A stretch of DNA of 64,000 nt from Silene conica. Its lineage: Eukaryota; Streptophyta; Magnoliopsida; Caryophyllales; Caryophyllaceae. The translations under genes and the position numbers were made by a program. Positions within the stretch are counted from its first letter, which is position 1. Each line of letters opens with the position of its first letter. The stretch spans positions 39,318,530 through 39,382,529 of the forward strand of contig CM055319.2 in the NCBI GenBank assembly GCA_029255685.2, written 5' to 3'. This document shows positions 10,702-22,700 of this stretch, in pieces. The notes below the pieces were generated by a model. The model did not search any database. It was not told the DNA's origin and saw nothing but the letters and a program-made list of their open reading frames with translations.

Positions 10702-13005
10702 TTAAAGACAGGTTTTAGGTACCCAAGCATACTTGGGTCCTATAGAGTTAGTGATAATAAAAACATCTTCCTTTTTAACCCAGACTTGTCTTACTAAGAG
10801 TCTCTTGGATCTGTGGTGGTTAGGTTTTGTCGATCTAGTGTAAGTCTTTGGGTTTTGTTTCTTATAGGTTGTAGGTTTTGGAATTTGGGTGGTTCTGTTT
10901 TTCTTTTCTGCGTAATTGAAGGACATGTCATAGAACCATCTGTGGTCATTATTTCTTTCCTCAACCTTTTCATTACTTTCCTCACTGTCAATGATAGATA
11001 TGGAATCATTTGTTATACCTAGAGATTTTACAAATTTGACTCCGGTTTTGAAGTCGAGTGCGTGTTTTACACAGTTTTCTCGTAGGTGTCCAGTATGACC
11101 ACAGTAAGTACAAATTAAATATTCAACCATGTCTACATACTTTCTTTTTCTAAAGTCACGTTCATCAGGTTTTTGTTGACATTTAGAATGGTCTCTCCTA
11201 CCATAGCACTCATGACCTAGACCCATCTTCATTTTTTTGTCAGATTGTTCAGTTAGGAAGTTTAGTACGTTAGTACTTCCTTCCCATTTCTCGTGAACCT
11301 TGCGAGCATGAAGAAGAAGGTCTTTTAAAGAATCTGTTTCTTTTATGAGGAGGAATGGTCAACATGGTTGTGTTCTTTCAAGTCTTGAATATCCTTATTA
11401 AAATTGAACACGATTTTCGCATGTTCCTTTTTAATTTTGGTTATGTTGAATTCTAGATCCATGATTTTTTGCTCGAGGATTTCAACTTCTTCTTGATGAG
11501 TTTCATCTACAACCACTGGTGTAGGTTTACTCTTTAGAAGTTCATTAGACCTTTTTAAATCTGAGGTTATAGCTTCATTAGCTATAATCTTAGATTCAAA
11601 CTCTTTAATGTTGAGTTTTAATTTTGAGATTACAGCTTCATTGGCTGTAACTTTAGACTCAAGAAATTTCTTCTCAGACATTACTGTTTCCAATTTAACA
11701 TTTGTATCAATGTTAACTTTGGATTTCAGTTTCTTAGCTTTGGCCTTTAAGATTTGATTTTCCTCTACAATGTCAAGGATCTGTTCCTTCAACTCGTCTA
11801 ATTCAAGACTTTGTTCGTGACATTGGTCTAGGGTTTGTTCGAAATAATTAATTTATGCAGACTTAGATAAAATTTTAACTTGACTCTTAAACTGTAAAAA
11901 ATTTACCCCTTGGTCTTCATCTTCTGAATCAGATTCTCCGTAGAGGCAGAATTGTGATGAGTCATGATCGTCGGAGATTAGATCCAAACTGATATTGCTT
12001 AGGCACAGGTTAGCGACTTCCTCTTCATCTGAGTCTTCGTCATCTTCGGAATCTAATTCTCCCCAGCAAGATGCGAGCATAACCTTCTTAAATTCAGTCT
12101 TGGTCTTATCTCGTTTAGATTTGTCTTTAATTTTGTCCCAGCTTGGACAGTCCTTGATCATATGGCCTTGATCACCACATTTGAAGCACCCTCGTTTGAA
12201 GAAGGTTTGCTTAGAGTCATTCTTTTTCTTGTCATTTGTTTTATTGTTCGATTTGGTAAATCTACCTTTGAAGACTGCCCTTTTAAAGCGTCTTGCGAAT
12301 AGAACTGTTTCATCATCTTCCAATTCAGGTTCGCATTCTTCACTTGTAGATGCTTGTAAGGCAACGTTTTTTGCATTTAGGATGATCATCATCATCTTTG
12401 TTTAGCATGATCTCATGAGCCATTAGAGATCCAATGAGTTCTTGATAAGTAATGGCCGAGAGATCACGGGCTTCTTCGATTGCAGTGACCTTAGGTTGCC
12501 ACTTTTTGGTAAGGCTTCTGAGGACTTTTCTGACTATGTCCTCAGAATCATACTTCCTACCAAGGTTCCGCAGTTCATTTAGTATGCAAGAGAATCGTGC
12601 AGACATGCTATCAATCGATTCATTCTTTTCCATAGTGAAAAGTTCATATCGTTGAATAAGCAAGTTTATGCGATGTTTCTTGACTGCGGAAGTACCTTCC
12701 CATATTTCTTTAGCTGAATTACAAGAAGAGAAGCGATCAAATTCAGAAGTAATCATACCGTTTTGAAGTAGACTCATGGCTTTTGAATTTTTCTCAGCAA
12801 TCTTGTAATCAGCTTCCACATAATCACTTTCTGATTTCTCATATGTGGTTTCATTTGCAGAAGCAACCAAGATCTTCCTTGGTCCAGTTTGAATTATCTT
12901 CCAGCATTCTCAGTCACATCCTTTGACGTAATGGGTCATCATGTTCTTCCACAAGCTATAGTTCTTTCCATCGAAGATAGGACACTTAAGGTGTTTAGAA
13001 TCCAT
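10702..13005 (-). pseudogene. Copia (Sirevirus-like) gag remnant
   Basis: The frame starts with MDSKHLKCP at 13005 and soon meets an in-frame stop, so the long open piece begins at 12870. Parts in order: a UBN2-type capsid region (12340-12870), a CCHC zinc knuckle CFKCGDQGHMIKDC with acidic tail (11853-12395), a lysine/glutamate-rich coiled-coil region (11343-11792), and a second knuckle CTYCGHTGHLRENC (10702-11232). An extended gag with coiled coil and more than one knuckle is typical of Sireviruses. Several frame breaks show it is dead. It sits just downstream of a PBS and LTR. Confidence 0.8.
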
Positions 13006-13057
13006 TAAGAGTCAATAGAAGGATCAATCTCAAGCTGGAAGGCTTTCAAGAGCACGA

Positions 13058-13070
13058 GGCTCTGCTACCA
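13058..13070 (-). other. Primer binding site of Sirevirus-like copia
   Basis: On the minus strand TGGTAGCAGAGCC directly follows the LTR end CTCTTCAAT. It matches the 3' end of initiator tRNA-Met apart from T to G at one base. Confidence 0.75.
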
Positions 13071-13072
13071 AT

Positions 13073-14119
13073 TGAAGAGTCTATTGACCTAGATATACTC
13101 AAGAAGGGGGGGTTGAATTGAGTATGCCAACTTTTTCGATTCTTCTTCGATGTATGTTGATGAAGCGTGGTAATAGCAAGTAACGAGTAAGAACGATAAA
13201 GTAAGAGGAGACACGATCTTTTGAAGTGGTTCAGTTTCACAAATCGAAACCTACGTCCACTATTCTCAATTAATAAAATTAGTACCTTCTCCGGATTACA
13301 ATTTTATCAACCCAACTCGTACAACTTTGATGTTAGTTGTAACTTAATCTAGATATCGTTAAATATCTAGCTACGACAAGTATCGTTAAATACTTGCTTA
13401 CAATGAGTAACGCTAAATACTCGAATCTATCTTAAGTAAATAAGATGAAATCTTCAACAACTTCTTGTGTTCAACGATCTTGAACGTATAAGAATTTTCT
13501 TCAAAGCTTGTAGTCTTGATTATGAGATTTGATAATGATTGTCACGGAAAACGAGACGTACGAGAGGTTACGTTCGTTTGGTTCTTGATATGCGTGAGAC
13601 GTGTAGTTCGTTGATCTTGGACGTGTAATATGATGTGTATATATAGTAATTTAGACCTAGGTTGAATCCTAGATAATTTAGGAATATTACTTTATCTAGA
13701 ATACATATTTTAGGTAATATTTTAAACTTAATCTTATTTGATTTAGGAAAGAACTCTAATAAGATATTATTAATTTAAGACATAAGATAATATTTCCAAA
13801 AACCTATTTGATTTAGGAAACATCTTATACCATAAAATATAGTATAATACTTTAAATCAATTCCTAATTCTTGTCAAAATATAATATATTATATCTTTAA
13901 TCAAATCCTAGTTAATCTTTAAGTAGATTAAATAAACACACATTATTTATTTAATTAACCATAAAGATAATATGAAACATGTTAGTAATCGTGTAGGAAA
14001 CGTGAGGCATACTTCCTCGACACACTTCCCACCGCACGCTTCCCAATGTACGTTTCACAAGACACGTTCTTCGAGACATACTTCTCGAAGCACGTTTCCC
14101 TAGGAATTTAGATTTTGAC
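13073..14119 (-). mobile_element. 5' LTR of Sirevirus-like copia
   Basis: The 3' end of the LTR is firm, CTCTTCA next to the PBS at 13073. The 5' boundary is placed at 14119, where TGTCAAAATCTAAATTCC would start the LTR; this is an inference, because no second LTR is present for comparison. Confidence 0.55.
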
Positions 14120-14163
14120 AATAACGGTTAAAATAAAATCCTTAGTAAATTAGAATTAATATT

Positions 14164-15300
14164 TATCATCCCCAAAAGTGTCATTCGAAGAATTGAGGCC
14201 ATATGTAGGAACTTTCTGTGGGGTGGCAACACTGAGTTCCATAGAGTTCCCTTAGTGGCCTGGGACAGGGTGACTCTAACAAAACCAGAGGGTGGACTGG
14301 GAATTAAAAAGGCTGAGATCTGGAATGTTGCAGCAGTTGGAAAACTGGTTGATTGGGTTTATAGTAAGGCAGATAAATTATAGGTCAAATGGATTAATAG
14401 TATCTATCTGAAGGAGCAGCACTGGCATGATTACTCCCCTCTTCCTGACTCCCCTTGGACTAGGAAGAGCAATTGCAAGACTAAGGCAAAACTGAAAGAT
14501 GGGTTTGGGAATGATTGTTGGACTCCTAATGCTACTGGGTACTCTATTAGCAGTAGTTATAAGTGGTTGTGCAACACTGGTGTCCATCCTCCCTGGACCT
14601 CTATAGTCTGGAACAATTTGAATGTCCCTAAGCATTCTATCATCACTTGGCTTGCTCTGCAGGAAGGTCTGAACGTGAAAGCAAAACTGCATAACTTTGG
14701 CTACTGTCCTGATGATCTTTGTATACTTTGTGGGACTACGGCTGAAACTGTTGAGCATGTTTTTCATACTTGTGTCTATAGTAGCAAAATCAAACATCTC
14801 ATTGAAGGGTGGATTGGCAGATTCCCCTCAATTGCAGATCTGCTGGCAGGAAATAGGAACAGAATGCAATGGAAGTTCCAGGCTCTTTTGTTGAATGCAT
14901 TCATGTATCATGTGTGGCAGTCTAGGAACTCTGCGAGAGTTAATCTTTGCCTGGTCAGACCTGAAGCAGTGGTTGCTACCATTAAGAAAACCGTGTTGAA
15001 AAGGGGAAAAATTAAGGTTGGGCAGGAGAGTGCTCAAGCTACCTGGTTGCTCTCTCTGTCGTGATCCAGAGGCAGTTTGAATTGAGTACAACCAATAGTA
15101 GTGAATATGCTGTGAGCAAGCAAGTCTGCATCTTTCTCTGATGGCTACAATCACGAAACATACCAGCCAATAGTAGTGTTTTTTGGATGTTTTATATTTT
15201 TGAGTAATCTTGTCTTTGTGGGGTCTCGAACTCCCAACCACTGTATATTTGGATTCTGTTTTTGATATTTTTATACATACTCACATTTCACCAAAAAAAA
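14164..15300 (+). pseudogene. L1-type LINE ORF2 C-terminus, 5'-truncated
   Basis: Translation gives the region after the RT palm (RNFLWGG, VPLVAWDRV, EGGLGIKKAEIWNVAAVGKL) and then the zinc-binding zf-RVT domain with CILCGTTAETVEHVFHTC (open at 14567-15064). A stop occurs near 14382. The 3' end is A-rich (about 15290-15307). No clear target duplication was found. It belongs with the LINE copies at 32645 and 51976, which share the same protein layout. Confidence 0.85.
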
Positions 15301-16823
15301 CAAAAAAATGTAATTCTTGTTAACTAAAGAATATTTCTATTTTAAAAACCGTTTTAAGATTACCAAATTAATATATAACAATATATTAATAGCACGCATA
15401 AATCTTTACGCTTTTATTTATTCCACATAAATCTCATTTCATCAATAGTTATAGGTACGACCTATAACTTAAGAACTCTTGATGTCGTAATAAAGCTTTT
15501 ATCTTATAAGTCTACAAAAAGACTTGACATTTGTCATAAGCTTGATCTTTCTTCAATCTTCGATTGAATCTGTACTTTACTAAACTACGATCTTCGCTCT
15601 TATTATTAACTGTACACTTAAACGCACGATTACACGCATATGTAGATAAAACATAATCATCTAGACTTGTCATTATTAAAACATAAAACAATATATTAGT
15701 CATATAGAATATATTACTCAACATTAACTTAAAATTCCAGACCTGAAAAATTATTAGTATTAAACGAAATAACCATTTACTTCGTAAATAAAACGTAAAA
15801 AAGCGCATTTTGAGTCGGAAATTCAATAATCGCCATCATAAATGCATTTAAAATACTAATAAAATTTTTACACATTCCAAAACATTTTGGGAACTGATAT
15901 GGACAGCAAATTACAGCAAAAACACTGCCCAAGGACTGAAAAAGCACTTTATGACACTCAAATTTCAATTTTTAACTTTAACCTTTAAGAATTAAAAATT
16001 AAATATGCAGAAACTTTTGGCTCCAAAGAAAAATATGGTGATGAACATATCAAATATGACTTACATGGGTTAAATTTTTCGGCCATTGTAGCAACTTTTG
16101 CTATATTTACAATTTATGTCATATAATGCACGATTTTAACCATTAAAATCATTTCACAAGCAATATACGAAATAAAAATCTCAAAATTTTTATACATGCT
16201 GGAAATAATATATATGACATTGTGTAAAATTTTCATGGCCAAATTCCAAATCAAGCTATTTAAGTCGAAATTATGTCACTATTATCCGATTTTTATAATA
16301 AAAATCAATAATCATGCAATATTTGATGAACACTTCTGGAAAATTTAAGGTACATTTTAAATATTGCATGTGACATCCTCAAAATTTTCGTAGTTAAATT
16401 CACAATATAACTATATAAACCCATTTATTCTCATTTTATGACATTTTAACATTTAAAATTCATAAACCATGCATTATAACCTCAATAATTACGAAAATTC
16501 ATATTCATAACATATATAATACATGTGAGAACGTATTAAAAAATATCGGCCTGAAAGTAAAAATTACTATTTTTCCCAAAATATTTCATTTTAACCGATT
16601 AAAATGACAATATAACAAATATTAATTATAAAAAGAACAATATATATCCATAAATCATTCCAAATGACCTAAAACACTTTTAGGACCAGTAAGTATTCAT
16701 GCATTAAAATTTTCGTCCATATCATATATGGTTTTAAAATTTCGATTTTCTTTTGTTATCACAATAACTTCGTAAAAATGACAACGAAAAGCATGCAAGC
16801 AACCATTTTGCTCTGATACCAAT
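15301..16823 (-). mobile_element. Leader and PBS of the second copia family
   Basis: On the minus strand the segment begins with the PBS TGGTATCAGAGC at 16821-16810. It then matches the AT-rich leader of the element at 36257, for example TATATATTATTTCCAGCATG, found here near 16195-16220 and there near 38110. No gag is reached before the sequence ends near the LINE. The small open frames at 15512-15968 lack any domain. Confidence 0.7.
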
Positions 16824-17215
16824 TGATGGGTACTATGTCTCACACGCCCTAAATATTAGTCTTACTAATATCAATTTACTAATTAAAATTTTAATTAGTT
16901 TTACAAGATCTTATGCAAGCTAAATAATTATGCGGAATAAAGAGGTCGAACTCACAATCCGACGGAATATTGGCAAGGATGATCCTCCAACCCTTAGTAA
17001 CCAATGTAGGATACCTCCTTCGAGATGCACCCAAGAGAACCCCTCAACTCGTATCATATACACTTGATCTGTTTATCAATTAAGGGAATTGTCCTATAGG
17101 TGTGACCTAAAGGGATTAACTGACCACCACCGTCATACGACAGTAATGTCAAACTCTAGCTAGCCAATCATTACCGATTAATGTTGGTCAGTTGACTATA
17201 TAGTTTTGTATCATC
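16824..17215 (-). mobile_element. Partial copia LTR
   Basis: The 3' end of the LTR adjoins the PBS. The region 17080-17200 matches the LTR at 36257 (ACTGACCACCACCGTCATAC, GGTCAGTTGACTA). The LTR's first ~80 bp are missing and are replaced by gag sequence. Confidence 0.75.
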
Positions 17216-17420
17216 CCTTGCACATTCTCGTCATTACCTACGGCGAGAGCTTTTCCATTTTTGAGATCGGTCAAGTATTTGGGGCAATTCTGTTTCGAAT
17301 GACCTAACCTCGTGCAATAATGGCACTTGTCTTCAACTGTTGAAGATGAGGTGGAAGCACCTTTCGAAAAGGTCTTCTCTTTAGTAGGTTTTGATTTGGA
17401 GGCCTTGTTGCCCTTGCCTT
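17216..17420 (-). pseudogene. Copia gag fragment with zinc knuckle
   Basis: The minus-strand translation contains TKEKTFSKGASTSSS and CHYCTRLGHSKQNCPKYL, closely matching the gag C-terminal region at 40600-40780. It is joined directly to the truncated LTR on its left, which is not a normal element layout. It lies in an open frame of 17188-17601, whose upstream part is unrelated. Confidence 0.8.
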
Positions 17421-19009
17421 TGAAGGGTGAGAAATAAATTAGGGTCTGAAAGAGATCAATGTACGTAGTGATGAATGGTTTAATTGAGATGGCAGTAGTT
17501 TTATGCTTGTAAGGGGACTTGATCCCGCTACCTCTTGTACAATTTTTTGATCGATTCTTTTTGATATAATATTCACCAAAAAAAAAAAAATTAAAAAACA
17601 AATAAAAGTAATTAAAAATGTTATGAGAAAGGATCGAACTTGCTTCATCTTATTTGTATAATTTAAATTAATTTTACCACCATGACTATGTGAATATGAT
17701 GATATTTTACAGAAGCATAATCATATTTAAAAATCACAAATTCTTGTTATTTTGATTGACGACTCTTACTAAAACTATCTATTATCAAATTGTTTTAATA
17801 TTTATTAAGCGTTTGTATATTAATATAAGGGTTTTTTTGTTAATAAGGGGCGCATATGACCAAGAAAATGTTAGGGACGAGATTAATCAAGTGATTATAT
17901 TTTAGCGTGTTTTAAGTTATAAATTTTACTAATCACCCCATCTCTTAAATCCTAGATTCGCTATTGATCATAACCCATAAAACCATTTGAAATTATGGTA
18001 ATTTTTGTGAAACACAGGGTCGAAAGTTAGACTTACTGTGAGCGAGTTTACCCAAAACAGACCAAGTCCAAATACATGCTATTAACGACCCATATACCAA
18101 CCCACCATAGCCACACATACAACTTTGTGCTCTTTCATCTCTCACCCTAAATTTAACTACCTTTTCATAACATACTACTCCGTATTTTGTACCTTCCATC
18201 TTGCCGCCTTCTCATTTGTTTTCCGCCTCACCTAATTTGTTACACTTCCCATTTCAAGATCTTTTGAACACGCATTGTCCCAATTCCTCTCTCTCGTTGC
18301 AATCCTTCATACAGAGTAATTTTTTTTGCCTTATTTTTAGATTTCAATAAAAAAGATTTATGCATATATTTTGTCCATATTTTCGGGTTTCAATATTATT
18401 ATGTTTTTTTACTTTTTATCAAAGTATTTCTGGTTTTTTTCGATTTAACTAAATTTATCCATCGATCATAGTTATTTACATATTTCATACGGAGTTCAAC
18501 TTATGTGAATAATTTATGCGAATCATACCATGAGCAATTGAACACCATAGATATAGTGACTTATTTAATTTTAATGTCATATGTGCATATTTTTCATGTT
18601 GATGCTCACCCTATCTAATCTTTTTTTTTTTATAACAATTTCTGTTTTCTCTTTATTTGACTTATTTTTCTGTATTTTTTCCCTATAATATTAGGTGTTT
18701 TAAAAAGATTGTTGAATAATTTTCCTATTTATACCATAATTAATTTAACTATAAAAGTTATTAATGATTTTTTAATTTAGTTATTTAATATGCAATCCAC
18801 ATCTATGAGTAATATATCAGTTGTAGAAGGAAATAAAAGTGTTTGCTTAGAAAATAAAACAGAATCGAAAACATGATGGGCCAACTTTTAAAATAAAATA
18901 AAAAATAATCATTCATATATAAGATAATATATGATAAAAAGCTAACTTCACATTTTTATATTATTTTAATTTATTTCTAATGAGGTATTATTGAGTTTGA
19001 GTACCACCA
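17421..19009. other. Non-coding, upstream of host gene and hAT element
   Basis: AT-rich sequence without recognisable protein domains. It probably includes the original promoter-distal region of the gene at 19785, since the hAT element at 19018 is inserted in it. I see no firm promoter motif. Confidence 0.3.
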
Positions 19010-19017
19010 GTTGTGGC

Positions 19018-19706
19018 TAGAGATGGCAATGGGTAGGATCTGGACAGGATCCTATAGGATCCAGATCCAGATCCATTTTAAAATGGTATATCCAGATCCT
19101 ACCCTTATCCTTAGGGTCCGAAATTTGTAGATCCATATCCGTACCCGAAGGATCTGGGTAGGATCTGGATAAAATCCAGATCCGTCAATCTCCAATGATA
19201 CATTCAAATGAAACTGCACCAAGTCACTATTATACACTATTTCACTTTTAATTGTCAATTAAATACGATGTTTTAGTCAAATTACCCTCTATTAGTTTCA
19301 GTGGTTTAAAAATCATAGTCCAAAAAACAAAAAGAGTGTACAAGGTGTTAAAAAGTCTTATAGCAACTTACAAATAAGGTTTACAAACCACAAAATAATT
19401 ATAATTTCAACAATTGATAATAAAACAAATTGTTCAAACAAACTAAACACTAATACTTCATTTCGTGTTTCCATAATCTACCTTTGAAGGGTCGAATCTA
19501 TCCAAAAATTACCCTGATAGGAATTAAAAGAGGGTCCAAGGGTAGGATCTGGATCTTAGTGGTGGGATCCAGATCCGACCCTCATACTCATATAAGGATA
19601 TGGGTCTGACCCATATCCTAAGGATCTAAAATAATGGAATCCATATCCTACCTTGGGTATAGGGTCTGGTGGATCTGGATAGGATCCGGATCCATTGCCA
19701 TCCCTG
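19018..19706. mobile_element. Non-autonomous hAT element, 689 bp, 8-bp TSD
   Basis: The terminal inverted repeats are TAGAGATGGCAATGG on the left and CAGGGATGGCAATGG (reverse complement) on the right. The duplication GTTGTGGC flanks it at 19010-19017 and 19707-19714, exact over 8 bp as expected for hAT. The subterminal regions are dense in GGATCTGGAT and AGGATCC motifs in both orientations, a common layout for transposase binding. It encodes no transposase. Its right end is only 78 bp from the start codon of the host gene. Confidence 0.93.
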
Positions 19707-19784
19707 GTTGTGGCCATAACATTTGTCTAAAACAAAAGAAAAAAAAGGAAAAGAGATTCATCCGAAAACAAAGGCAGCATCAAA

Positions 19785-22700
19785 ATGAGCTTCATTCATG
19801 GACCTCAATTCCTCCCATCAATTCAAACTCCTTCCATTAAAACCCATTATCATTACAAATACCATAGCACTATAACTTCAGAACATCATTCAAACAACAA
19901 CACTGAGATAAGGGTGTGCACAAATAAGACATGCAGAAGGCAAGGTTCAATGGCGACCCTTGATACCCTTTTGGGCATTGCTCCTCCCCATGTCTCTGTT
20001 TCGCCTTGCGGTTGTCTCGGCCGCTGTGGCGCTGGCCCCAACCTCGTAGTCTTGCCTCAAGCTGCAATGGCTAGCCATTGTGGGACCCCAGCTCGTGCTG
20101 CTCAGGTGATGGCTCATGTCTGCGGTGATCCTGATCCTGATGGTAATGTCAGGCGGAACTTGGACGCTTTTGCTTTGAGAAAAAGGGCAGAGGTTGAGAT
20201 GGAGGCCGGACATTTGTCCAATGCTGAAGCTTTGTTTTCCCAGGTACTTGAAAATTGATCTTTTTTTGGTGTGTATTTATTCTAAATGTAATTTGAAGGT
20301 TGGCTTGTTTGAAAGTATTGAATAAGTAGCTTTTTGGCAGAGTTAATTGATCTCGGTCATTTGTTTACCGTTTCCAATTTATGCCGTCTTATTCATTGTT
20401 TACCTTTCTATATTAAGCAGACCTCTAATGGATTATTTGATCATCCAATTTCATTATTTTCCACTTGTCATCTACTAACACTACCCTCAAATGGTCCCCT
20501 TCCATTTCCTTAATCTTTATGCCATGCCAAAAACAAAGGGTAAACAAATGTCTGGGAACGGAGGGAGTAATTGCATTTAAATTTTGAGGCCGGACATTTG
20601 TCCAATGTTTAGTTTGTAATTGCATTTGTAACCTATACTACCTCCATTCACTTGGTTTCCATACGTTTTTGTAATTTCATTTGTAAGAGGGATTTTGAAA
20701 AATGTTTGGGAATCCAAGTGTCTGAAACCACATGCCTAAGAGCTAGTGTGATAAGCTTTGGATGATGAATAACTTGCCTACTAGTAACTAGGTCTGACAA
20801 ACATGTCATTCAGCTCTGCTACGAGTAGGGTCAGTCCGAATTTGGATCATGCTGGGTATGTTTACATTTGTGTCTCGTAGGATCCCGTCATTTTGTGTTC
20901 ATGTTTTTTTTTGCGGTGGCGTTATCAAGTCATTTGATTGTAAGGGATTGTATGGGGTTAACTAGATTAGGGTTGGAGCGGGTCATTTCAGAATTTCTGT
21001 CATACTCAAGTTCGATGGGTTGGGTGGGGTCGAGTTATTAGGCTAGTCTAAGCAAACCAATGAGGTATTTATCTGAGTTTTATCAGTAGTAGTTTGAAAA
21101 AAATCAGATTGATGCTAAGCAGAGTTGAGAATGTTTAGGGACATCTACCCATACCAAGGAGGTATTTGTTCGTAGTTGTATGACTTGTATCAATAAAAAA
21201 AATGTTCCCTCTAAATCCTTTTCTCTTTTAAGTTGTATCCCAAAATTCAATAAGTTATGAAATTGGCCTTGTTTATTTTAGTGGATAATATAGTGAAGCT
21301 GTGAAGGTCAGAGATTTTTTTCTTATGGCTTAGAAAATAAATATGGAAAGGGATGGGTTCTTTATGTTGGAAGGGTTCATTTGGCTTTGTGATGGTGTTT
21401 TTAGAAAGAGGAGAGTTTTCATTGTTTTGAAAGTATTGCATGTTTCAAACAAGGGTCAAGATTCACCTTTTGAAATTATTACTTAGTTGGAGCCAAATGA
21501 TAACTTTGTTGATCAGTTTATTTATGTTACTTGAGGGCATAGGTTTTCGCCCACCTCTCTTTGCATATGAATGTAATCCCTGTTGCCTGTTGGTGTCCTT
21601 AATTTAGTCGTTAGTTACTTAGTTACTTATTAAATCACAGTCCCTCTGCCCCCTAAAAAAAGAGAACAATTTTATCTCGGTTTGGTTTCTCTTAAAATAA
21701 CTTAATGTTGTGGAAAGAGATGACGTTGGTTGAAATCTTCTGATTCCAACTACTACCTTTTCTCTGCCTGATGATTGAAACATTTATCTCTTTTGTCTTT
21801 CCTCTGGTCATTTTCTTTCGAGAGACAAAATAGGAAATAAATATGCACCTTTCTCTTGGTCCTAAGATCCTGAAAACACGATTAAGTTTCATGCCTCCAC
21901 GCAGTTCTCATCATTGCTGATGCTACTGGCAGTTGCTGGAAATCATGTGATGACTCTGAAATACATTGTGCATCTATTGTTACGAGATATAGTTTGATGA
22001 TTTAACTTATACTCCTTGGCTTATGGAAAAACATATTATAATTATACATCTACTTGTACATATAGGATGAAGTGCTGAATGTCGTGTTTTATTATTTCAG
22101 GCTATAGAAGCTAAACCTATTGGAGGCATTCATATTGCATTTTTAGGCAGGTTAGTGATAGACTGTCAATTTCATGAACATATTGACAGTTTATTTTAGA
22201 TTAGCAAAAAACATCCCCAGAAAAAGTTAATAGAAAAATTACGGGCAACTCACGGCTTAATTCACACCATACCAAGTTTTATGAATGGGATAGTTAACAG
22301 TTTGAACTTATGACAATCAATTCTATCTCACAATGACACAGTTAGAGATGTATCTTTGTTTACTTTGTTCACTATAACTTAAGATCTTGTCTTTAGTTCA
22401 GATCTGCTGTAAGGTTGGCATCAAGCAATTTTGTTGGGGCTCTTGAGGATGCTAATGAAGCTCTAGTTATTGCTCCACATTATGCCCTGGTGAGTGGCTG
22501 TTTGTGCTATAGTTCAAGGGAGTTTATACTAGCGAACCTGCTTTGAAATTATCTAACAACTGTATAAGAGATATTTCTCTGTGGTGTTGATGCAACTTTA
22601 TTTTCCTCCTCATAACACATTATGTTACCCCTTATCCATCTTAGCATCATTGGTTATGAGTTCAATGGAGTTAGGACTAAAATTAAGAATTGCATAAATG

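Noticed and set aside
14164..15310. Target duplication for the first L1 fragment
   Set aside because: Candidate AATTA.AATATTT-type strings on the two sides do not match well enough; AT-rich chance similarity.
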